Origin: Limnohabitans sp. WS1
GTDB taxonomy: Bacteria > Pseudomonadota > Gammaproteobacteria > Burkholderiales > Burkholderiaceae_C
Length of the DNA stretch: 64,000 nucleotides
Reading direction: 5' to 3'
NCBI RefSeq assembly: GCF_003063265.1
Contig: NZ_NERU01000005.1
Coordinates: 62,001 to 126,000 of the forward strand
Shown here piece after piece: positions 37,300 through 47,209 of this stretch; the stretch's first letter is position 1, and each line of letters begins with the position of its first letter. A program made the translations under genes and the position numbers. The notes under the pieces were generated by a model, which ran no database searches, was not told the origin of the DNA, and worked only from the letters and a program-made list of their open reading frames with translations.

Positions 37300-40077
37300 G
37301 TGAAAAAACAAAGCAGAGATCAACTCCAGACCGCCCTGTGGGCCGTGGGCGTCTCACTGGTCTTGGCTTTTGGGGCCCAGGCGCAAAAGACCACAGACGA
37401 TGAGCGGGTGGCCTTGTTTGGCAGCACAGATGGCTTGCCGCTGAAAGCCCGGCAGATCGAAAAGCGTGAAACCACCGGTTCTTTTTTGGCGCGTCAGCAA
37501 GAGTCGGCCATCGCTCCCCTGCAAATCATCACGCGGCAGGAATTGAAAATGCGCGGTCACACCCGTGTGACCGAGGCGGTGCAAAGTTTGTCCAGCGTCT
37601 TTAATGGCCTGGACCTCACGCAATCGGGCATGAACCGGGGGGGCGTGACCAGTGCCGCTGTGCACGGCATGCCTGCAGGCACCTTGGTGCTGCTCAATGG
37701 TCAGCGTTTGGCCTCCCATGGCTTGAACACCCTGACTGGCACGACCCCCAGTGGTGTAGACCTGAGCCTTTTGCCTCTGTCGGCAGTAGAGCGCATCGAG
37801 GTGTTGGGCGAAGGTGCTTCGTCGGTCTATGGGGCGCAGGCCAGTGCGGGTGTCATCAACATCATCACCCGGGCGCAAGGCAAAGGCCTTGAATTGTCGG
37901 TGGACCAGATTCGCCCCCAAGGCGGTGCCGGTCAAGGCTGGACCAGCAGTTTGAACTGGGCCCGAGGCCAACTGCGCCAAGACGGCTACAGCCTTCGGCT
38001 GACAGCCGAAGCCGACACCTACGAGGCCATGGGCGTGCGCGAGCGCACAACGGCCAGCCAAGGGCGGCAAATGTTCAGCCATGAAGGCGTGGCATACCAA
38101 GCAGACAGCCCCCGCTTGTCGGCCTTCGGCTCGCCTCTTTTGATGTATTCGCCCACAGGCCAACAAAAAATGTATTCGCCACTGTATGTGAATGGCACAT
38201 GCACGGCAGGTTCATTCAAATACGAGGGCTTTGAAGGCGGGTGCAAGAACAACCGATTGCTCACTTATGACATTTATCCACAAACAGACAGTCAAAAGCT
38301 GCATGTTCTGGGTGAAGTGCTGTTGCCCCACGCAGCCACGCTCTATGCCGAGGTGTTGGCGAGCCAGCAAAACTTGCAAATCGCGGCCAACGATTGGTCG
38401 GGCGTGAGCGGCAAAATCGCCGACACCATTGGCGCACCAGGCTACCTGGAAGCCGTCCTCAATGGGCTCAATGCCGAAGAAACCTACACGTTTTGGCAAC
38501 CCGATTTGCCCGCCTTGCGTCAAAAATACAAGAAAACTCTGCTGCGAGCGTCACTGGGACTCAAAGGCGAGTTCAAAGGCTGGCATTACCAGGCCAGTTT
38601 GCTGCAATCCCAATCCAAGGCCACACAGTCCGTCGAAAAGGACAATCTGGCCAGCTTGGGGCTTGTTGATGGTTTGTCGAGTTTGCCCAATGCACTCATG
38701 CTCAAACCCCTGGATGCGCAAAACCCCTTGACCGCCCAACTGCTGAACTCCCGTGAATGGGGGCAAGCAGCCTTGGCCAGCACGGCCTTGACCAGTGCCC
38801 AGTTGCGCGCCTCGCGAGCCTTGTTTGAGCACCAAGGCCAATCAACTTTATGGGCTTGGGGCCTCGAAGCTCAGCAAGAAAAAGCCGACACCCAGTACAG
38901 CCAGGCCATGGCGCAGCCCAGCTTCAAGGGGCAGCGCCACATCATGTCGGCGTTCAGTGAATTGCAGGTGCCTGTGCGCAAAAATCTGGACCTTCTGGCC
39001 TCGCTGCGGGCCGACCAATACAGCGACGTGGGCGCTGCCATCAGCAGCAAACTGGCTGCGCGATGGGCCATCAACCGGCGTTGGGCTATGCGGGGTTCGG
39101 CAGGAACGGGTTTTCAGGCCCCCACTCTGGCGCAGGTGCATCAGCTGAGCAACCCTTTCTTGCAAGCCACGGTCCAGCTCGGGGATTGCACCGAGGCGCT
39201 CAAAGCCGCTGCAAGTGCCCTCAAGGCGGCCGACGGTCAAGCGGTGGCCTGCACAAGCAACAGCGCTTTGAATGTATTCACCAATGGCAACCCAAACTTG
39301 CAGCTGCAAAAAACAAAGCAAGTCACATGGGGCATGGCCTTCACGCCAAGCCGCAATGTCCATGTGTCGGCCGACTACTGGCGTGTGCAAATGCAAGACA
39401 CTTTGCAATTGGACAGTGTGCAAGCCGTGTTGGCCGATCCGCTGCGCAACACCTCTGCCCTCATGGCGAACCCCGACCTGGTCAGTCTGGATGGGGGCGG
39501 CAAAGTCCACAACTTGGCGCTGCTGCTCAAAATGAAAAACAAAGGCCAAGCGGTCAAAGAAGGCATCGACATTCAGGCCCGCTACAGAGAGCCCATGCGC
39601 GATGGTCGGTGGGTCATGGGCATGCAGGCCACATTCATGCTCAAGTCCAAAGACCGCACGAGTGCCGAAACCGCTTGGGTGTCTGACCTGGGGGCCTATT
39701 CAGCGCTCAGCGAGGTGGTGACCCCGCGTTGGCGCAGCCAATGGATGGTGGGTTATGAGCAAGCCCAGATGCAGTGGCAATTCAACATCAACCACACCAG
39801 CGCCTACGTGGACAAAGAGGTGGTCGCACTCAACACGGTCACGGGCCTGAGTGAAACCGTCAGTGGCCACAAGGTGCGGGGTTTCCTGACGGCCGACTTG
39901 CTCGCTGTTTATCAGGCCTCGCGCAGAACCCAAATTCGCTTTGGCATGACCAATCTCGCCAACAGCAAGCCTCCCCTGTCGTTTTATTCGCTGAGCAATG
40001 CGGTTTGGGGTGTCAACAGCCAAAACGGCAACTTGCAGGGCCGCACCCTGAGGGTGGGTGCCACGATGCGGTTTTGA
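37300..40077 (+). CDS. TonB-dependent outer-membrane receptor 1
   Basis: 925 residues from a GTG at 37300 preceded by GAGGACAGG. A signal peptide ends in FGAQAQ. The plug domain has IEKRETTGSFLARQQES, ITRQELKMRG and GTLVLLNGQRLA, followed by IEVLGEGASSVYGAQASAGVINIITR. The barrel ends in the typical aromatic residue (GATMRF). It should take up a large ligand such as a siderophore, cobalamin, polysaccharide or other polymer; the substrate is unknown. It is the first of three tandem paralogues and the most divergent in its plug. Confidence 0.93.
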   Translation: MKKQSRDQLQTALWAVGVSLVLAFGAQAQKTTDDERVALFGSTDGLPLKARQIEKRETTGSFLARQQESAIAPLQIITRQELKMRGHTRVTEAVQSLSSVFNGLDLTQSGMNRGGVTSAAVHGMPAGTLVLLNGQRLASHGLNTLTGTTPSGVDLSLLPLSAVERIEVLGEGASSVYGAQASAGVINIITRAQGKGLELSVDQIRPQGGAGQGWTSSLNWARGQLRQDGYSLRLTAEADTYEAMGVRERTTASQGRQMFSHEGVAYQADSPRLSAFGSPLLMYSPTGQQKMYSPLYVNGTCTAGSFKYEGFEGGCKNNRLLTYDIYPQTDSQKLHVLGEVLLPHAATLYAEVLASQQNLQIAANDWSGVSGKIADTIGAPGYLEAVLNGLNAEETYTFWQPDLPALRQKYKKTLLRASLGLKGEFKGWHYQASLLQSQSKATQSVEKDNLASLGLVDGLSSLPNALMLKPLDAQNPLTAQLLNSREWGQAALASTALTSAQLRASRALFEHQGQSTLWAWGLEAQQEKADTQYSQAMAQPSFKGQRHIMSAFSELQVPVRKNLDLLASLRADQYSDVGAAISSKLAARWAINRRWAMRGSAGTGFQAPTLAQVHQLSNPFLQATVQLGDCTEALKAAASALKAADGQAVACTSNSALNVFTNGNPNLQLQKTKQVTWGMAFTPSRNVHVSADYWRVQMQDTLQLDSVQAVLADPLRNTSALMANPDLVSLDGGGKVHNLALLLKMKNKGQAVKEGIDIQARYREPMRDGRWVMGMQATFMLKSKDRTSAETAWVSDLGAYSALSEVVTPRWRSQWMVGYEQAQMQWQFNINHTSAYVDKEVVALNTVTGLSETVSGHKVRGFLTADLLAVYQASRRTQIRFGMTNLANSKPPLSFYSLSNAVWGVNSQNGNLQGRTLRVGATMRF

Positions 40078-40194
40078 GCTGGGGGTGTTGCGCAAAAACC
40101 AAGCAAGGAGAGTGTTTATCGAAAGAAAAACATTTTCATCTTAAACAAGTGAGAAAATTAAAACTATTGAACTCACCTGAGAGGCTTGATCACC

Positions 40195-42993
40195 ATGCGC
40201 AAATCACCCAAAGGGCTTTGGCTTTCGTCCCCCCTCGCCCTTGGGGTGGTGGGTTGTTTGGCTTTTTTGGGCACAACACAAGCGCAAACCACGCCAGAGC
40301 CTGCCATCGGCAAAGAGTATCCCACGGTGACGGTGCAAGACAAGCCATTGGAGTACCGACAGTTTGAAAAGGTGGAGATCACCGGCTCGTCCATCATTCG
40401 CAAAGAGCAAACCCTGGCCCTGCCCGTGCAGGTGATCACGCGCCAGGAAATTCAAAGAAAAGGCCTCCTGTCGGTGACCCAGGTGGTGCAGAGCCTGACC
40501 CAGGTGTTCAATGGTCTGGACAGAACGCAGGGCGGCAAGTTGCACGGCGGATTCACCAATGGGGCTTTGCATGGCATGCCGACCGGAACCTTGGTCTTGC
40601 TCAATGGCCGGAGGTTGGCCCCGTTTGGCATCCAGAACATCTCCGGCACTGAAGTGGCCAATGTCGACTTGGACAGTCTGCCTTTGGCGGCTGTTGACCG
40701 CATTGAAGTCTTGAGCGATGGGGCATCGTCCTTGTATGGCACAGATGCCATTGCAGGGGTGATCAATGTCATCACCCGCACGGACAGGCAAGGGGTAGAA
40801 ATCACCGTGGATCACAACCGCCCCGATGGTGGTGTGGGCCAAGCTTGGCGCAGCAGCTTGAGTTGGGGGCAAGGGCAGTTGCAACGCGACGGTTTCAGCG
40901 TGCGCGTGACGGCAGAAATCGATGAGGAAAAAGCCATTGGCATGGCCGATCGCCCTGCGGGTAGCCAAGGCCGTGTGGTTTTTGCACACGCTGGAAATTC
41001 ATACCAGGTCGATGGCCCCAACGTCTCCGCCTTCACGTCCCCTGCCTTGCTGTATTCGGCATCCGCTAAAAATAACAAAATGTGGTCATCGCTTTACCAG
41101 GATGGCCAATGTACCCGTGGCAGTCTGAGTTATGGGGGGTTTTTGGGGGGCTGCAAAGTCAACTTGCTGCCAACCTTTGACCTGTATCCTGAAAGTCAAA
41201 ACGCCAAGCTCCATGCCAGTGGCGAGTACCGACTCCACGAAGGGGCCACCTTGTTTGCCGAGGGGCTCTACACACAGCAAAAAACCGCCATGGCAACGAA
41301 GAGTTGGGAGCCCATCAGTGGGCGGCTTGTCAACCAAGCGGGGGCGGTCGGGTATTCAGAAGCATTGGCGCAAGGGCTGAATCCGGCAAACACTCTTTAT
41401 TACTTTCAACCCAACCTGCCTGCCTTGCAAAGGACCTATGACAAAACACAGTGGCGGGCCACATTGGGTGTCAAAGGTGAAATAGACCAGTGGAATTACC
41501 AAGCCAGTCTTTACCGTTCACAGGCGCAGGCGGTGGCAGGGGCTGAATATGCCAACATCGCAAGTTTGGGTTTTAAACCATCGACGCCGTTGCCCACGGC
41601 TTTGGCCTTGTTGCCCTTGGATGAGCAAAACCCATTGACCCAGCAATTACTGGACCTCCGGCAGTGGCAGAAAGATCGTCAAGGTCAAACACAGCTGACC
41701 GCATTGGATGTTCGTGCATCCACAACCGTGGGAGAACGCCATGGCAAAGATGTGTTGTTGGGGCTGGGTTTTGAAGGGCGACAAGAAAAAGCCGAGACCC
41801 GCTATGAGGAGTCGACGGCAGCCGTTAAAGACTTTACCGGACAGCGACATGTCATGGCTGTCCATGGTGAACTTCAGGTTCCCGTGACAAGCAGCTGGGA
41901 CGTGATCGCCTCCCTGCGCCACGATGCTTACAGCGATGTGGGGGGAACCACGAACGGGAAACTGGCCAGTCGTCTGGTGGTCAACCCACTGTGGGCTGTG
42001 CGAGGCTCCTGGGGTTCGGGATTCAGAGCGCCAACTGTGTCGCAAACGAAGATGTTGGCAACGCCTTACTATCAGGGTTATTTGAGTGGATTGAAATGCA
42101 CCCCGGATCTCAACGCGGTCAGTAAGACACTCACGCCGACGGCTCGCAGTTCAGGTGTTTATTGCCGCGAAGGCAATTTTTTAGGGGTTTTTACCAACGG
42201 CAATCCGGACTTGAAACCAGAGACCTCTGAGCAGATGACATTGGGGTTTGCGTTGACACCGTCGCGCAATTTCAGCATCAGTGCAGATTACTGGCAAGTC
42301 AAGATGAAAAACACCTTGCAGTTTGAAAGTTCGGATCAAGCGTTGGCCAATCCGCTTCAATATGCAGATCAATTCATGACATCGCCCAACTTGGTTCGAA
42401 ATTCATCCAACAACACCCTGTACAACGATGTGGCCTTGCTTTTGAAGATGCGCAATTTGGGCGCATCGGTCAAAGAGGGGGTGGATCTGGATGTGCGTTT
42501 TCGCCAGCCTGGTGATTGGGGGCGATGGTTGTTGGGTGTGCAAGCCACGTACATGCTCAAATCCAAAGATCGCATGAGCGACACTGTGGAGTGGAAGACG
42601 GATCTGGCAACCTATTCCACTTCCAGCAAAGTGGTCACACCTCGGTTCAGAAGCCAATGGATTCTTGGCTTGGAGCAGCCCAATGCGTACTGGCAAATGA
42701 TGATCAACTACACCAGCGGCTACCAAGACAAAGACATCACAGCCTTTAGGCTTGATACCGGCAAAAGTGAAGTCGTCACCGGCCGTAAGGTGCCTGGTTT
42801 TGTGACGGCCGATTTGATGGCTTTGTTCAAGCTGGGCACACACACACAAATTCGGACCGGTGTGACCAACGTGACCAATCGCACGCCGCCTTTGTCGTTT
42901 TATTCTGCCAATGAGCTGTCTTGGGGGGTCAACAGCGACCAGGGGAGTCTGATGGGCAGGACCTTGCAATTGGGTTTGACGCACAAGTTCTGA
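40195..42993 (+). CDS. TonB-dependent outer-membrane receptor 2
   Basis: 932 residues from the ATG at 40195 with GAGAGG upstream; a TTG three codons earlier is possible. The signal peptide ends in TTQAQ. The plug has FEKVEITGSSIIRKEQTLA, ITRQEIQRKG, GTLVLLNGRRLAPFG and GASSLYGTDAIAGVINVITR. The barrel terminates in LGLTHKF. Closest relatives in the window are receptors 1 (barrel wording) and 3 (plug start). A 75-bp stretch at 40369-40443 is identical to receptor 3 except for one base, suggesting gene conversion. The ligand is unknown. Confidence 0.93.
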   Translation: MRKSPKGLWLSSPLALGVVGCLAFLGTTQAQTTPEPAIGKEYPTVTVQDKPLEYRQFEKVEITGSSIIRKEQTLALPVQVITRQEIQRKGLLSVTQVVQSLTQVFNGLDRTQGGKLHGGFTNGALHGMPTGTLVLLNGRRLAPFGIQNISGTEVANVDLDSLPLAAVDRIEVLSDGASSLYGTDAIAGVINVITRTDRQGVEITVDHNRPDGGVGQAWRSSLSWGQGQLQRDGFSVRVTAEIDEEKAIGMADRPAGSQGRVVFAHAGNSYQVDGPNVSAFTSPALLYSASAKNNKMWSSLYQDGQCTRGSLSYGGFLGGCKVNLLPTFDLYPESQNAKLHASGEYRLHEGATLFAEGLYTQQKTAMATKSWEPISGRLVNQAGAVGYSEALAQGLNPANTLYYFQPNLPALQRTYDKTQWRATLGVKGEIDQWNYQASLYRSQAQAVAGAEYANIASLGFKPSTPLPTALALLPLDEQNPLTQQLLDLRQWQKDRQGQTQLTALDVRASTTVGERHGKDVLLGLGFEGRQEKAETRYEESTAAVKDFTGQRHVMAVHGELQVPVTSSWDVIASLRHDAYSDVGGTTNGKLASRLVVNPLWAVRGSWGSGFRAPTVSQTKMLATPYYQGYLSGLKCTPDLNAVSKTLTPTARSSGVYCREGNFLGVFTNGNPDLKPETSEQMTLGFALTPSRNFSISADYWQVKMKNTLQFESSDQALANPLQYADQFMTSPNLVRNSSNNTLYNDVALLLKMRNLGASVKEGVDLDVRFRQPGDWGRWLLGVQATYMLKSKDRMSDTVEWKTDLATYSTSSKVVTPRFRSQWILGLEQPNAYWQMMINYTSGYQDKDITAFRLDTGKSEVVTGRKVPGFVTADLMALFKLGTHTQIRTGVTNVTNRTPPLSFYSANELSWGVNSDQGSLMGRTLQLGLTHKF

Positions 42994-43102
42994 TGTGAGT
43001 GGCGCGATCGAAGCTCCACCCAACAGTCGATATGGGCACATCTGCCCAGAGAGGTGCCTCTAAAAATAAACACTTTTGTGATAATTATTTTACTAAAAAT
43101 AG

Positions 43103-43116
43103 TTATCAAATGATAA
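43103..43116. promoter_or_regulatory. AT-rich palindrome upstream of receptor 3 (possible Fur-type operator)
   Basis: TTATCAAATGATAA, 6-bp arms around AA, within an AT-rich stretch that also has GATAATTATTTTAC at about 43079. The arrangement resembles iron (Fur) boxes but does not fit the consensus well. It lies 46 bp before the ATG of receptor 3. Confidence 0.35.
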
Positions 43117-43161
43117 TTTTCGACAGTTTGATCCTTGCTGAACTGTCGAAGGGAGATCGTC

Positions 43162-45933
43162 ATGAGTCCACATCCCCAACAAGAACCTTGTCCTGCACGA
43201 TGGCTCATCGTCCTGTGTGGTTTTTTCACTTGGGCACATGCATCGGCCCAGAACAGCGAACAGCCGGGCAGGGTATACCCTCCTGTGCAGGTCGTGGACT
43301 CGCCGCTTGAATACCGCCAGTTCGAGAAGGTGGAGATCACCGGCTCGTCCATCATTCGCAAAGAGCAAACCCTGGCCCTTCCCGTGCAGGTGATCACGCG
43401 CGACGACATTCGGCGATCTGGCAGCAACCATATTGCAGACGTCTTGCACAGCGTGCCCGGCATGTCGATGGTGGTGAACAGTGCGGCCATGGGCAGCTCC
43501 ATCGGTGGTTACACCACGGCATCGTTGCGCAGTTTGCCTGCAGGAACCTTGTTGCTGCTCAATGGCAAACGGTTGTCCACTTATGGACGGCAGACCATGG
43601 TCGATGTGGAACGACCCAGTGTCGACATCAACACCATCCCTTTGTCAGCCATCGAGAAAATCGAAATTTTGTCAGATGGGGCCTCTTCCTTGTATGGATC
43701 GGACGCGATTGCTGGGGTCATCAACATCATCACGCGCAGTGAGCTCAAAGGCATGGAGATCATGGCTGAAAAGAGTGCAAGCGCTCAAGGGGGCGGGTCT
43801 GGTGAGCAAGTGACTTTGAACGCCGGGACAGGAAATTTGAGGAGGGATGGTTTCAGCTTGCGCCTGACGGCAGAGCTGCAACACCGCGCAGCCTTGGATG
43901 CGGCGGATCGCCCGCAATATGCCCAAGGCCGCTACATCGTGGAAAGAGAGCGTGAAAAGTACGCCATAGATGGCGCTCGCCTGACTTCTTTCAATTCCCC
44001 CGGCGTCTTTTCCATTGCGGCCAATGCAGCCACCGGACAGGTCAGAAAAGTTTACAGTGTGCTCAACCAAAACGGGGCTTGTCCAGATCGCTACGTTCCC
44101 TTGATGGGACAACCTTCTTGTCTGTATAACGAGTATTCAGGCTTGACCATTTACCCACAGCAAGACAGCAGAAAAATCTTGCTGGCGGGCGAAAAATGGC
44201 TTCCGAATGGCGCAACCGCCTATGCCGAAATCTTGCATTCAAACTTGAAAGACAGTGATTTTTCGAACCTACGCTGGCCTCAGTTGATCTATTCTCTGGG
44301 CAAAAGTCCAACGTCGGTGGGATATCAAGAGGCGGTCAATGCCGGGCTGGACCCCGCAAAAACACGGTTCAATTGGTCTCCGAGTTTGGAGGGTCTAAGG
44401 AGCGCGAACGAACAGAACAATTGGCGCGTAACTTCAGGCGTCAAAGGCGAATGGGGCAGTTGGGATTACGACGCCCAGGTTTACAAAGCCCAGGCAAAGG
44501 TCAAACGCTATCTGGAAATGGCGGATTTTGCGAGCTTGGGTTGGGTCACTGGCAAGGTGCTGACAGATCCCAACATGCTCAAACAACTCACGGCAGACAA
44601 CCCCTTGACGGCCACCCTCAGTGGCTTGCGCAATGATTGGGACCTTTGGGACGTCGGCATCAACCAAACGACCGCGGGCAATGTCAGGGCATCGCGACCG
44701 TTGATGGAAATAGATGGCAAAGATGCGATGTTGGGGGTAGGCCTGGAATGGCGACGAGAGTCGACCGATTACCAATATGTTTCAAATTCGAAGTTGCAAC
44801 CGAGTTTCCAGGCCAGCCGGGACATTCAGGCTGGGTTCCTGGAACTCCAAGTGCCCGTGACCCGGCAGTGGGACGTGACCGCATCGACCCGAAGAGATCG
44901 TTACAGCGATTTCGGAAGCACTCAAAACAGCAAACTTGCGTCACGTTTTGATTTTGAGAATGGCTGGTCCGCAAGGGGCTCGTGGGGAACAGGTTTCAGA
45001 GCACCTTTATTAGCGCAAACATACAATTTGGAAAACTTGTATTTGCAGGCTCTATCAAGCTACCTCAACGAATGCAGTGCCGACCTGAAGGCTGTTGCAG
45101 CGACGGTGGTCGGCTCCAACGGGAGTCCAGCCATATGTGATGAAAGAACCTACATCAACATTTATGGCAGTGGCAACCCCAAACTGAAACCCGAACTGTC
45201 AGTGCAAAAGTCTTTGGGGTTGGCATACCGCCCTACACGCAACTTCACCATCACGGCAGACTGGTGGGCCATCAACATGAACGAAGTGATTTCGACCTTG
45301 TCAGACAAGGTGATTTATAGCAATCCACTTCAATATGCCGCGTTTTTCACAACCAAACCGGATGGGACATTGGCGATCAAGCGGTCAAATTACAACATTG
45401 GCAAACGCGAAAAATCAGGGATTGATTTTGATGTTCGTTGGCGTGCTCCAACAGACTTCGGGCAGTGGAATTTCTCGGTCCAAGGCACCTACAACCTCAA
45501 GTCAAAAGACCAGTCTGAGCCTGGTCAAAATTTTGTGTCGGATCTGGCACGGTACAACAGTACGACCGATACGATTACCCCGCGTCTGCGCATGCGATGG
45601 ATTGCGGGGCTGACGACGGCGACCTGGAGCTTGCATGGGGTGCTGAACTACACGTCCGGCTATGCCGATCAGGATCGAAACGGAGTCAATGTGGCCACGC
45701 TGCAAAGTACGCCGCTCACGGGCTTTGATGTTCCCTCATTCACAACAGTGGACGTCAGTGCAAGCTACCAGATCAGCACGGCCATGAGTTTGAGAGCCAC
45801 GATCGGCAATGTCTTGAATCGCCAAGCCCCACAAGCATTCACCAGCACTGCTGCGCAGGTCTTTGGATTCAACACGCGCGAGCACTCTTTGTGGGGCAGG
45901 ACACTCAGCCTAGCTCTGACCGCCAAATTCTGA
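43162..45933 (+). CDS. TonB-dependent outer-membrane receptor 3
   Basis: 923 residues from the ATG at 43162 with AAGGGAG upstream. A signal peptide ends in HASAQ. The plug has the same FEKVEITGSSIIRKEQTLA as receptor 2, then ITRDDIRRSGSNHIADVLHSVPGMS and GASSLYGSDAIAGVINIITR. The barrel ends in LSLALTAKF. Beyond the shared plug start it is clearly diverged from receptor 2, so the three probably serve different ligands. An AT-rich palindrome upstream may be an iron-type operator. Confidence 0.93.
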   Translation: MSPHPQQEPCPARWLIVLCGFFTWAHASAQNSEQPGRVYPPVQVVDSPLEYRQFEKVEITGSSIIRKEQTLALPVQVITRDDIRRSGSNHIADVLHSVPGMSMVVNSAAMGSSIGGYTTASLRSLPAGTLLLLNGKRLSTYGRQTMVDVERPSVDINTIPLSAIEKIEILSDGASSLYGSDAIAGVINIITRSELKGMEIMAEKSASAQGGGSGEQVTLNAGTGNLRRDGFSLRLTAELQHRAALDAADRPQYAQGRYIVEREREKYAIDGARLTSFNSPGVFSIAANAATGQVRKVYSVLNQNGACPDRYVPLMGQPSCLYNEYSGLTIYPQQDSRKILLAGEKWLPNGATAYAEILHSNLKDSDFSNLRWPQLIYSLGKSPTSVGYQEAVNAGLDPAKTRFNWSPSLEGLRSANEQNNWRVTSGVKGEWGSWDYDAQVYKAQAKVKRYLEMADFASLGWVTGKVLTDPNMLKQLTADNPLTATLSGLRNDWDLWDVGINQTTAGNVRASRPLMEIDGKDAMLGVGLEWRRESTDYQYVSNSKLQPSFQASRDIQAGFLELQVPVTRQWDVTASTRRDRYSDFGSTQNSKLASRFDFENGWSARGSWGTGFRAPLLAQTYNLENLYLQALSSYLNECSADLKAVAATVVGSNGSPAICDERTYINIYGSGNPKLKPELSVQKSLGLAYRPTRNFTITADWWAINMNEVISTLSDKVIYSNPLQYAAFFTTKPDGTLAIKRSNYNIGKREKSGIDFDVRWRAPTDFGQWNFSVQGTYNLKSKDQSEPGQNFVSDLARYNSTTDTITPRLRMRWIAGLTTATWSLHGVLNYTSGYADQDRNGVNVATLQSTPLTGFDVPSFTTVDVSASYQISTAMSLRATIGNVLNRQAPQAFTSTAAQVFGFNTREHSLWGRTLSLALTAKF

Positions 45934-45947
45934 AATCAGGCATGGCC

Positions 45948-45963
45948 CGCCCCTGGTGGGGCG
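45948..45963. terminator. Hairpin after receptor 3
   Basis: GC-rich stem CGCCCC / GGGGCG with loop TGGT, 15 bp after the receptor stop. It lacks a T-run, so termination is possible but weakly supported. Confidence 0.4.
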
Positions 45964-46087
45964 AGGCAAGGATAGGCAGCTCTGGGGTTGGCCAATGGCC
46001 GCTTTCCCATAAGACTAAAACGACAGAACCCAGGCGACAACAGGCACTGGTCGTAAACTCACCGAACGACTTTTTGGGTGAGTAACA

Positions 46088-47200
46088 ATGACCAAGCCAT
46101 ATCGGACCATCGGCCTGCTTTGCGGGCTGACTTTTTTGACGAGCATCCAGGCGCAGGGCCAGGCACCAGCTGCCCCCAGCGCCGCCAAACCCTCCCTCAC
46201 GGTCACCGTGACCACCCCCCAAACCGCCAGTTTGACCCAAAAAATCAACGCCAACGGCAACCTGGCCGCGTGGCAAGAAGCCATTGTTGGGGCCGAGGCC
46301 AATGGCCTGAAGATCACCGAGGTGCGTGTGAACGTGGGCGACCGGGTGCAGCGCGGTGATGTGTTGGCGGTGTTGCAGGCCGACAGCTTGCGGGCCGAGC
46401 TGGCGCAGGCCGAAGGCGCTTTGGCCGAAGCCGCTGCCAGTGCCCAAGAGGCCAAATCCCAAGCCGAACGCGCCCGCAGCCTGCAGCAGCAAGGCTTTTT
46501 CAGTGCAGCGCAGCTGAGCCAGGCGGTGGCTGCTGAGGCCTCTTCTGTGGCCCGTGTGCAGTCCGCCCGCGCCATGGTGCAGCTGCAAAACGTGCGCCTG
46601 TCGCAAACCCAGGTGCGTGCGCCCGATGCGGGGGTCATCTCGGCCCGGCAGGCCACGGTGGGCAGTGTGGTGGGCGCAGGCACCGAGTTGTTCCGCTTGA
46701 TTCGCCAGGGCCGCATCGAGTGGCGGGCTGAAGTGACGGCTGCCGAGATTGGCCGCATCCAAGTGGGTGCGCCCGTGGAAGTCAAAGCCGCCAGTGGCCA
46801 GCTGTTGCAGGGCAAAGTGCGCATGGTCGCGCCCTCGGTCGATGCGCAAACCCGCAACGCCTTGGTCTATGTCGACTTGCCCGCAGCCACCGGCAGCGCC
46901 CGCGCCGGCATGTACGCCCAAGGCGAGATCGCGCTAGGCCAAAGCCAGGCGCTCACCGTGCCGCAAGCGGCGGTGGTGGTGCGCGATGGCTTCAGTTATG
47001 TCTACACCGTGGGGGCCGACCAAAAGGTCAGCCAGCTCAAGGTGCAAACCGGACGCCAAAGCGCAGGCCGTGTCGAAGTGACGAGTGGCCTGAAAGCCGA
47101 TGCCCGTGTGGTGGCCAGTGGCGGGGCATTCCTGAACCATGGCGACACGGTGCGTGTGGTGGATGCGCCAACCGCGCCAGCAGCCCCAGCCAACAAATAA
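46088..47200 (+). CDS. RND efflux pump periplasmic adaptor subunit
   Basis: 370 residues. A signal peptide (MTKPYRTIGLLCGLTFLTS) is followed by the barrel-sandwich hybrid start (ANGNLAAWQEAIVGAEANGL) and ITEVRVNVGDRVQRGDVLA, the lipoyl-like half motif. A helical hairpin rich in Ala, Gln and Glu follows (residues about 95-170), then the matching half and the beta-barrel. It joins the inner-membrane RND pump to an outer-membrane channel, which is not encoded nearby. It lies 9 bp before the pump gene, in one operon. Confidence 0.93.
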   Translation: MTKPYRTIGLLCGLTFLTSIQAQGQAPAAPSAAKPSLTVTVTTPQTASLTQKINANGNLAAWQEAIVGAEANGLKITEVRVNVGDRVQRGDVLAVLQADSLRAELAQAEGALAEAAASAQEAKSQAERARSLQQQGFFSAAQLSQAVAAEASSVARVQSARAMVQLQNVRLSQTQVRAPDAGVISARQATVGSVVGAGTELFRLIRQGRIEWRAEVTAAEIGRIQVGAPVEVKAASGQLLQGKVRMVAPSVDAQTRNALVYVDLPAATGSARAGMYAQGEIALGQSQALTVPQAAVVVRDGFSYVYTVGADQKVSQLKVQTGRQSAGRVEVTSGLKADARVVASGGAFLNHGDTVRVVDAPTAPAAPANK

Positions 47201-47209
47201 AGGGACGTC

